Source of the DNA: Lysobacterales bacterium UBA2790
GTDB taxonomy: Bacteria; Pseudomonadota; Gammaproteobacteria; Xanthomonadales; Xanthomonadaceae
Direction of reading: 5' to 3'
NCBI GenBank assembly: GCA_002352135.1
Contig: DEHW01000018.1
Coordinates: 19,092-24,787, forward strand
DNA: 5,696 bases
Part shown: piece by piece, positions 1 through 4,860 of the stretch
How positions within the stretch are numbered: position 1 is the first letter of the stretch
How the letters are laid out: each line of letters begins with the position of its first letter
Position numbers and translations under genes: made by a program
Notes under the pieces: model-generated
Told to the model about the DNA's origin: nothing
The model's database searches: none
What the model saw: only the letters and a program-made list of their open reading frames with translations

Positions 1-705
1 ATCGAGGATCAGGTCATTTCGGCAGGGCATTTCCACGGCATGCCACTGGCCTTGGCGATGAGCTATCTCAAGGCCGCGATTCCGGTGCTGGCCAGCATTT
101 CCGAGCGTCGCCTCAACAAGCTGGTTGATCCGTCCACCAACGATGGCCTGCCCGCATTTCTGACCGGCAACGAAGATGCCACGGATTCGGGCTTCATGAT
201 CGTGCAATACACCGCGGCGGCCCTGGTCAACGATCTGGCCACGCGCGCGCATCCGGCTTCGGTGTATTCGGTGCCGACCAGTGCCAATGCGGAGGACCAC
301 GTGTCGATGGGTGCAAATGAGGCGCGTCATGTGCTGGACATGTGTGGCGATCTTGCGCACGTCATCGCCCTGGAGCTGTATACCGCGGCGCAGGCGCTGG
401 ATTATCGACGCGACATGCTCAACGCCGCACGCGCGCTGGCCAAGCAGGGTGACTGGGCGTTGATTGCCGCGCGGATCAGCAATCCGCCCGCCGCCGAGCA
501 TCCTTCGCGAGCACAGTTCGAGCGTGAGGTCAGCGAGCTGATGCGTGCTTTGGCAGACAGCGATGACTTTCATCCGGGTGAACGCATCGCGGCGCTGCAC
601 GCGCAGATTCGCCAGCACATCCGATTCATGGCAGCTGATCGTGCGATGGATGGCGATGTGCGAACCATCACGCGACTGGTGGCAGAGCGCGCCCTGTCGG
701 CCTGA
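1..705 (+). CDS. hutH: Histidine ammonia-lyase family protein, C-terminal part (5' end outside window)
   Basis: The reading frame is open from base 1 to TGA at 703-705, giving the last 234 residues of a protein whose family is usually about 510-540 residues. Histidine ammonia-lyase converts L-histidine to trans-urocanate and ammonia, the first step of histidine breakdown in the cytoplasm. Visible family marks are SAGHFHGMP at window codons 7-15, SERR followed by the LVDP and GLPAFL segments, the SGFMIVQYTAAAL helix, AHPAS, and SANAEDHVSM. The Glu in this last motif (codon 98, bases 292-294) matches the catalytic-site Glu of HutH, and the Phe at codon 11 matches the active-site Phe of SAGNFH. 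The MIO-forming Ala-Ser-Gly and the residues that choose the substrate lie upstream, outside the window, so a tyrosine or other aromatic amino acid ammonia-lyase cannot be fully excluded. Most HutH proteins have Asn where this one has His in GHFHG. No other hut gene is visible. Confidence 0.85.
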   Translation: MEDQVISAGHFHGMPLALAMSYLKAAIPVLASISERRLNKLVDPSTNDGLPAFLTGNEDATDSGFMIVQYTAAALVNDLATRAHPASVYSVPTSANAEDHVSMGANEARHVLDMCGDLAHVIALELYTAAQALDYRRDMLNAARALAKQGDWALIAARISNPPAAEHPSRAQFEREVSELMRALADSDDFHPGERIAALHAQIRQHIRFMAADRAMDGDVRTITRLVAERALSA

Positions 706-738
706 TACTCCTCACTCCAAGAGCGAACGGTTCAACCC

Positions 739-1644
739 ATGCGTAAGAAACAGCTTGTGGCCACAGTTGTGTTGTCGGTGTTCATCGCGGCTTTCGCTCA
801 CGCCGATGATGCGTGGATGCAGGGCCAACAACAATGGCGCGAGGCGCGGGCCGATGCGTTGGCGCAGCCGGATGGCTGGTTGAGTCTGGTTGGTTTGCAT
901 TGGCTGTCACCGGGGCGTCATGCGGTAGGCAAGGCGCCGGGCAAGGACATCGTGCTGAGCGCGGGTCCCGAGATATTGGGTGACTTCGAGTTGATCGAGC
1001 AGGACGGCGTGGACCTCGTTCGCTGGTATCCGCCCGAGGATGCGAAGGCTCTGCGCTACAACGACACGCCAGTGGGCTCGGAACCAATGCAGTTTGGTGC
1101 GGACAGTAGTGATCAGCCGGGTCTGATCACCTGGTCTGGCGGCAGTGTGCAACTCATTGAGCGCGGGGAAAAACTCGGACTACGTGTGCGCAACGCCCAG
1201 GCGTCCACGCGGATCAATTTTCAGGGCTTGAGCTGGTTCGATCCTGATCCGCATTGGCAAGTCACTGCGCGCTTTGAGGCAAAACCTGCGGGCAGCACGA
1301 TCCCCATTGCCAACGTGCTCGGACAGTTGGAAGACACGCCGAATCCCGGTCGCGTCGTGTTTGAGATCGACGGCACGCGCTACGCGCTGGAGGCATTGGG
1401 CGACCCAGCGCAATCCCTGTTCCTGATCGTGGCGGATCGCAGCAATGGCAAGCAGACCTACGGTGCGGGACGCTTTCTCTACACCGATGCCGTTGTCGGC
1501 GACGAAGTGCAGCTGGATTTCAATAGGATGGTCAATCCACCTTGCGCCTACAACGCCTACAGCACCTGTCCCCTGCCACCACCCGAGAATCGTCTGAACC
1601 TTGCGGTGCAGGCGGGTGAGAAGACCTATCAGGGGGCGCACTGA
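739..1644 (+). CDS. DUF1684 family secreted protein
   Basis: A 301-residue protein of the DUF1684 family, whose biochemical role is not established. The N-terminus is a clear Sec signal peptide: MRKK, a hydrophobic core at about residues 5-19, and an AHA cleavage site after residue 22, so the mature protein is probably periplasmic or lipid-free secreted (no lipobox Cys). Family marks in order are DGWLSLVGLHWL at 45-56, TYGAGRFLY at 240-248, the DFNR segment at 260-263, NPPCA at 266-270 and CPLPPPENRL at 277-286. The only two cysteines, C269 and C277, both lie in the conserved C-terminal motif and could pair in the oxidising periplasm. ATG at 739 is chosen because the signal peptide begins there. 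The Shine-Dalgarno match upstream (AGAG near 720-723) is weak. The gene follows the ammonia-lyase gene by 33 nt on the same strand, so co-transcription is plausible. Family assignment is secure; function is unknown. Confidence 0.9.
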   Translation: MRKKQLVATVVLSVFIAAFAHADDAWMQGQQQWREARADALAQPDGWLSLVGLHWLSPGRHAVGKAPGKDIVLSAGPEILGDFELIEQDGVDLVRWYPPEDAKALRYNDTPVGSEPMQFGADSSDQPGLITWSGGSVQLIERGEKLGLRVRNAQASTRINFQGLSWFDPDPHWQVTARFEAKPAGSTIPIANVLGQLEDTPNPGRVVFEIDGTRYALEALGDPAQSLFLIVADRSNGKQTYGAGRFLYTDAVVGDEVQLDFNRMVNPPCAYNAYSTCPLPPPENRLNLAVQAGEKTYQGAH

Positions 1645-1677
1645 TCGCGTGTTTTGCGCGATACCGCTGGATCAGCG
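1641..1677. terminator. Convergent-junction hairpins, possible weak bidirectional terminator
   Basis: Three small inverted repeats crowd the junction between two converging genes. ATCGCG at 1644-1649 pairs with CGCGAT at 1657-1662 around a 7-nt loop. CGCTG at 1665-1669 pairs with CAGCG at 1673-1677 around a 3-nt loop. As an alternative, CTGATC at 1641-1646 pairs with GATCAG at 1670-1675 and encloses the first hairpin. They overlap the stop codons of both the DUF1684 gene and the TetR gene. No T-run follows on either strand, so this is not a classical intrinsic terminator. The position is what makes a transcript-ending or collision-limiting role plausible. Confidence 0.35.
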
Positions 1678-2298
1678 CAGGTATGCGCCAGCCAGATGAT
1701 TCAACTGCGCCCGCTCGGTATCGCGCAGGAAGGGGGCAATCAGCAGCATCACCTGGTAGATGCCCTGATTGATGCTCTCGCGTTCGTCGTGTTCGCCGCG
1801 CACGGCGGCGAAGTTCAGCCAGAAGGTGGCAATCACCAGAATGTTGGTGGCCGTGGCGCGAATTTCGTCGACACTGGCGCGGAGGATGCCTGCCGCGGCA
1901 AGGCCACGCATGACCTCGATGGCTCCCTCTGAGGCGCGTTTGAGGATTCGCGAGAAGTGCATGCGCAATTTGCGGTTGCGACTGCTGATATCGACCAGAT
2001 CACGGTAGATGAAGCGGTAGTCCCAGATGCACTCGTAGACCAGATGCAGTTGCAGCCAGATGTCTTCGAGCGTTGGCAGGCGTTCCTCTGGCGCGGTCAG
2101 CGCCTTGTCCATGCGCAGTTCAAAGCGCGCGAACAACTGCTCGATGATGTCGTCCTTGTTGCGGAAGTGGTAATACAGATTGCCAGGACTGATTTCCAGC
2201 TCGTCAGCGATGTGGTTGGTGCTGACATTGAGTTCACCTCGCGCGTTGAACAGCGCGAGGCTTGCCTCAAGAATCCGGTCACGCGTGTCGCGGGCCAC
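1672..2298 (-). CDS. TetR family transcriptional regulator
   Basis: A 208-residue TetR-type DNA-binding protein, expected to act as a ligand-released dimeric repressor in the cytoplasm. The N-terminal helix-turn-helix spans about residues 7-53: DRILEASLALFNARG, the ISTNHIAD-like recognition region (STNHIADELEIS at 26-37), then the signature GNLYYHFRNKDDII at 39-52. The remainder is all-helical with the W-x-YRFIYRDL pattern, which resembles the PF13972-type C-terminal domain by eye. The start codon is GTG at 2298, which keeps the whole HTH. The next in-frame candidate falls inside the first helix. The GTG lies 13 nt after the acyl-CoA-binding protein stop, with a weak GGA Shine-Dalgarno at 2307-2309, so translation may depend on coupling to the upstream gene. 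Being in an operon with an acyl-CoA-binding protein and divergent from an acyl-CoA reductase suggests it senses a fatty acid or acyl-CoA and also controls its own operon. The ligand is inferred, not visible. Confidence 0.93.
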   Translation of the reverse strand: MARDTRDRILEASLALFNARGELNVSTNHIADELEISPGNLYYHFRNKDDIIEQLFARFELRMDKALTAPEERLPTLEDIWLQLHLVYECIWDYRFIYRDLVDISSRNRKLRMHFSRILKRASEGAIEVMRGLAAAGILRASVDEIRATATNILVIATFWLNFAAVRGEHDERESINQGIYQVMLLIAPFLRDTERAQLNHLAGAYLR

Positions 2299-2311
2299 CG
2301 AATTTGTCCGC

Positions 2312-2569
2312 TCAGCCGGTCAGGCGCTTGACCAGCGCGATGTACTTCTCCATCGCTTCTTCCTTGCTGGTCCCGGCCAGTTTTGCCCACGCGTCGTACT
2401 TGGCGGTGCCGACAAAATCGAAGAAACCCGGTTTAGGTCCGCTCACATCGCCTTCGGCACCCTGTTTGTAGAGCGCATACAGGCGTAACAGCATGTCGTT
2501 GTCGGGCCGTTCGGAGAGACCCTTCACCGCTTCTGCGGCGGCCTCGAATCGCTTTGCAAGCTCGGACAT
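2312..2569 (-). CDS. Acyl-CoA-binding protein (ACBP)
   Basis: An 85-residue protein that is a complete ACBP domain, the small four-helix cytosolic carrier that binds medium- and long-chain acyl-CoA esters tightly and hands them to enzymes. The core pattern LYALYKQGAEGD at 30-41, followed by PGFFDFVGTAKYDAW (47-61) and GTSKEEAMEKYI (66-77), is diagnostic. Aligned by eye with bovine ACBP, the ligand-contacting residues Tyr28, Lys32, Lys54 and Tyr73 correspond to Y31, K35, K57 and Y76 here, all kept. The usual Trp after the third of these is Tyr (Y58). The ATG at 2569 has a strong Shine-Dalgarno, GGGAG at 2577-2581, 7 nt away. It is the first gene of a two-gene unit with the TetR gene and faces the fatty acyl-CoA reductase across the shared control region. 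That placement fits a role in supplying or buffering acyl-CoA for the reductase, which is inference. Confidence 0.95.
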   Translation of the reverse strand: MSELAKRFEAAAEAVKGLSERPDNDMLLRLYALYKQGAEGDVSGPKPGFFDFVGTAKYDAWAKLAGTSKEEAMEKYIALVKRLTG

Positions 2570-2603
2570 CGGCTATCTCCCACGGACCCGGATCGGGGTT
2601 GGC

Positions 2604-2633
2604 TTGATAGCACGCAGAGCGAGCAAGGGTCAA
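2604..2633 (-). promoter_or_regulatory. Predicted sigma-70 promoter for the ACBP-TetR operon
   Basis: Read on the - strand, a -35 box TTGACC at 2633-2628 (5 of 6 consensus) is followed by an 18-nt spacer and a -10 box TATCAA at 2609-2604 (4 of 6). Transcription would begin near 2597, leaving a leader of about 28 nt that holds the strong Shine-Dalgarno of the acyl-CoA-binding protein gene. This is a by-eye consensus match without experimental support. Confidence 0.5.
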
Positions 2634-2669
2634 ACGTCGTGATGCGAATGCGGGTGGGTGGCCGGGCGA

Positions 2670-2681
2670 CTTTGCGCAAGG
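2670..2681. promoter_or_regulatory. Palindrome in the divergent control region, candidate TetR operator
   Basis: TTGCGCAA at 2672-2679 is a perfect 8-bp palindrome. It extends to a 12-bp imperfect one (CTTTGCGCAAGG, 2670-2681). It sits about midway between the divergent acyl-CoA-binding protein and acyl-CoA reductase genes, where a TetR dimer encoded next door could control both. Most TetR operators are longer (about 15-20 bp), and an 8-bp palindrome can occur by chance, so the assignment is tentative. Confidence 0.25.
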
Positions 2682-2736
2682 CGAACTTTCAGGCAGGCTG
2701 TTGCTTGAAATCACCGGCCATCAGAGCCGATCAAAC

Positions 2737-2746
2737 AGGAAGGGAG
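2737..2746 (+). promoter_or_regulatory. Ribosome binding site deciding the reductase start
   Basis: The purine run AGGAAGGGAG ends 5 nt before ATG at 2752. It fixes the start there instead of the in-frame TTG at 2701, which would add 17 residues of non-family sequence ahead of the Rossmann strand. Confidence 0.8.
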
Positions 2747-2751
2747 CTGCA

Positions 2752-4734
2752 ATGACGTACTTCGTGACGGGAGCGACAGGGTTCATCGGCCGCCATCTGG
2801 TCAGTAACCTGCTGAAGCGCAAGGGCGATGTCCATGTGCTGGTGCGCAAGCAGAGTCAGGGCAAGCTGAAAGAGCTTGTCGAGCGCATGGGTTGGGATGC
2901 CAAACGCGTGATTGCCGTTACCGGTGATCTGTCCAAGCCGAAACTCGGCGTCTCGGCGGCGCAGATGAAAAGTCTGCAGGGCAAGATCAAACACGTCTTC
3001 CACTTGGCGGCAGTTTACGATCTCGCCGCCTCGGCAGAGGCGCAAGTCGGTCCCAACGTGGATGGCACCCGCCATGCGGTGCAGTTCGCCGAGTCGGTTG
3101 CCGCCAAGTGTTTCCACCACACCAGCTCGATTGCGGTGGCGGGGTATTACTCCGGTGTGTTCCGCGAAGACATGTTCGACGAAGCGGAGAACCTCGATCA
3201 TCCGTATTTCCGCACCAAGCACGAGTCGGAAAAGATCGTGCGTGAAGCCTGCACGGTGCCCTATCGCATCTATCGTCCCGGTGTCGTCATTGGGCATTCA
3301 AAGACCGGCGAAATCGACAAGATCGACGGGCCTTACTACTTCTTCGGCCTGATCAAGAAAATGCGCGAGGCGTTGCCGCCGTGGATGCCGACCATAGGCA
3401 TCGAAGGTGGACGGGTCAACATGGTGCCGGTGGACTATGTGGCCGACGCGATGGATCACATCGCGCACAAGGCCGGTTTGGATGGAGGGGTCTTCCACCT
3501 CACGGATCCAGCACCGCGCCGGATTGGTGAAGTGCTCAATCTGTTCGCGCGTGCCGGACACGCCCCGCAGATGAGCATGCGCCTCGACGCGCGCATGTTC
3601 AGCTTTGTGCCAGCGCCAGTTCGCATGGCGCTGTCCAATCTGGCCCCAGTGAAGCGCATTACGGGCATGCTGCTGAAAGATCTGGGTATTCCCAAGGAAG
3701 TCCTGGGTTTCATCAACTATCCGACGCGCTTCGATAATCGCGATACCGAACGTGCCTTGAAGGGCTCCGGTATTCGTGTGCCTGAACTGGAGGATTACGC
3801 CTGGCGCCTGTGGGATTACTGGGAACGCCACCTCGATCCCGACCTGTTCATCGACCGTTCCTTGCGTGGTCGTGTGCAAGGCAAGGTGGTGGTGATTACC
3901 GGTGGCTCCTCGGGCATCGGTCGTGCCGCTGCCTTCAAGGTGGCGCTGGCTGGGGCGCGCACGGTCATTGTGGCGCGTGGCGAAGAAGAATTGCTGAAGA
4001 CGCGTGACGAAATCATCGCGGCGGGCGGTGAGTGCCACGCCTACACGGCTGATTTGGCCGAACTGGCCTCGTGTGATGATCTGCTGCGGCGGATCTTTGC
4101 GGATCTTGGCGCGGTGGACATTCTGGTGAACAACGCGGGTCGCTCGATCCGGCGCTCGATTGCGCTTTCCTATGATCGTTTCCATGACTTCGAACGCACC
4201 ATGCAGCTCAACTACTTCGGTTCGCTGCGTTTGATCATGGGTGTGTTGCCCGGCATGACTGAGCGTCGCAAAGGCCACATCATCAACATCTCGTCGATTG
4301 GTGTGCTGGCGAACTCGCCGCGGTTCTCCGCTTACGTGGCGTCAAAGGCCGCGCTGGATGCGTTCAGTCGCTGCGCGCAGGCCGAGTTCTCCGGGCACAA
4401 CATCAGTTTCACCACCATCAACATGCCGCTGGTGCGCACGCCGATGATTGCGCCGACCAAGATGTACGAATCGGTGCCGACCATCTCCCCGGATGAAGCG
4501 GCGGACCTGATCACTCAGGCGATCATTGAGCGCCCGAGCCGTATTGCAACCCGACTGGGTATCTTCTCCTCGGTGCTGAATGCCATGGCACCGAAGGTCT
4601 ATGAGGTGGTGATGAATACCGCGTTCCAGTTGTTCCCCGACTCGGCGGCAGCGCAAGGCAAGGGTGGCAAGGATGAACAACCATCGTCGGAGCAGATCGC
4701 CTTTGCCGCGTTGATGCGTGGCGTTCACTGGTAG
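2752..4734 (+). CDS. Two-domain SDR fatty acyl-CoA reductase (alcohol-forming, Maqu_2220 type)
   Basis: A 660-residue fusion of two short-chain dehydrogenase/reductase domains. The N-terminal extended SDR (about 1-370) has the nucleotide-binding GATGFIG at 7-13, the HLAAVYD segment, Ser125/Ser126 and the active-site Y152-x3-K156 (YFRTK). The C-terminal classical SDR (about 375-640) has TGGSSGIG at 383-390, NNAG at 460-463, Ser515 and Y528-x3-K532. Both catalytic sets are intact. From memory, length, domain order, the linker WDYWERxLDPDLF and the C-terminal end AFAALMRGVHW closely match the Marinobacter fatty acyl-CoA reductase Maqu_2220 (661 residues), which reduces fatty acyl-CoA, and the aldehyde intermediate, to fatty alcohol with NADPH. 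The expected role is therefore long-chain alcohol formation, for example for wax esters. No membrane segment is obvious. A close relative with aldehyde-only activity cannot be ruled out. The gene diverges from the acyl-CoA-binding protein and TetR genes, and no convincing promoter of its own was found. Confidence 0.9.
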   Translation: MTYFVTGATGFIGRHLVSNLLKRKGDVHVLVRKQSQGKLKELVERMGWDAKRVIAVTGDLSKPKLGVSAAQMKSLQGKIKHVFHLAAVYDLAASAEAQVGPNVDGTRHAVQFAESVAAKCFHHTSSIAVAGYYSGVFREDMFDEAENLDHPYFRTKHESEKIVREACTVPYRIYRPGVVIGHSKTGEIDKIDGPYYFFGLIKKMREALPPWMPTIGIEGGRVNMVPVDYVADAMDHIAHKAGLDGGVFHLTDPAPRRIGEVLNLFARAGHAPQMSMRLDARMFSFVPAPVRMALSNLAPVKRITGMLLKDLGIPKEVLGFINYPTRFDNRDTERALKGSGIRVPELEDYAWRLWDYWERHLDPDLFIDRSLRGRVQGKVVVITGGSSGIGRAAAFKVALAGARTVIVARGEEELLKTRDEIIAAGGECHAYTADLAELASCDDLLRRIFADLGAVDILVNNAGRSIRRSIALSYDRFHDFERTMQLNYFGSLRLIMGVLPGMTERRKGHIINISSIGVLANSPRFSAYVASKAALDAFSRCAQAEFSGHNISFTTINMPLVRTPMIAPTKMYESVPTISPDEAADLITQAIIERPSRIATRLGIFSSVLNAMAPKVYEVVMNTAFQLFPDSAAAQGKGGKDEQPSSEQIAFAALMRGVHW

Positions 4735-4772
4735 TCGATCCAACCAGGCAGGGCTGGTCGCGCATACCGGCG

Positions 4773-4803
4773 GCCAGTTTCCTTCGACTTTGGTCAAACT
4801 GGC
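4773..4803. repeat. 8-bp inverted repeat after the reductase gene
   Basis: GCCAGTTT at 4773-4780 and AAACTGGC at 4796-4803 form a perfect 8-bp stem with a 15-nt loop, 38 nt past the reductase stop. No T-run follows, so a classical intrinsic terminator is not supported. The right arm shares 3 nt with the next dyad (4801-4848), so the two structures would partly compete. Confidence 0.5.
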
Positions 4804-4848
4804 GGTCATCTTGCATGGGCACAATGTGCATGTGCAGCAATGACCGTC
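4801..4848. repeat. Interrupted dyad just upstream of the acyl-CoA synthetase gene
   Basis: The outer arms CGGTCAT (4803-4809) and ATGACCG (4840-4846) pair perfectly and extend to 4801/4848 through one G-T pair. Inside, TGCA (4812-4815) pairs with TGCA (4833-4836), and GCAC (4819-4822) pairs with GTGC (4826-4829) around AAT. The dyad ends 3 nt before the Shine-Dalgarno of the synthetase gene. It could be a regulator binding site or an RNA hairpin in the leader; the sequence does not decide between these. Confidence 0.45.
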
Positions 4849-4851
4849 AGT

Positions 4852-4857
4852 GAGGAA
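4852..4857 (+). promoter_or_regulatory. Ribosome binding site of the acyl-CoA synthetase gene
   Basis: GAGGAA, with GAGG at 4852-4855 lying 5 nt ahead of ATG at 4861. It supports that start, which also agrees with the family's usual N-terminus (LxALFRPxSIAVIGAS). Confidence 0.75.
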
Positions 4858-4860
4858 ACG

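Noticed and set aside
2591..2732. GATCGG (2591-2596) and CCGATC (2727-2732) as a long-range inverted repeat framing the control region.
   Set aside because: Six-base arms 130 nt apart are expected by chance, and the flanking bases do not extend the match.
2705..2734. TTGAAA (2705-2710) with GATCAA (2729-2734) as a promoter for the reductase gene.
   Set aside because: The -10 match is poor (3 of 6), and transcription would start within or beside the ribosome site.
2701..2751. In-frame TTG at 2701 as the reductase start, adding 17 residues.
   Set aside because: No ribosome site fits it, while AGGAAGGGAG precedes ATG 2752, from which the Rossmann strand begins as in the family.
3298..4278. A 326-codon open frame on the - strand inside the reductase gene.
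   Set aside because: It lies wholly antisense to a well-conserved SDR protein, its translation is rich in His, Arg and Gln with no recognisable domain, and it has no supporting ribosome site. Codon bias of the + strand gene explains it.
4743..4758. ACCAG (4743-4747) and CTGGT (4754-4758) as a terminator stem for the reductase gene.
   Set aside because: The stem is only 5 bp with no T-run after it, too weak to call.
4790..4818. TTGGTC at 4790 as the -35 box of a synthetase promoter.
   Set aside because: No acceptable -10 box is found at a 16-18 nt distance; the sequence there is GC-rich (GCATGG).
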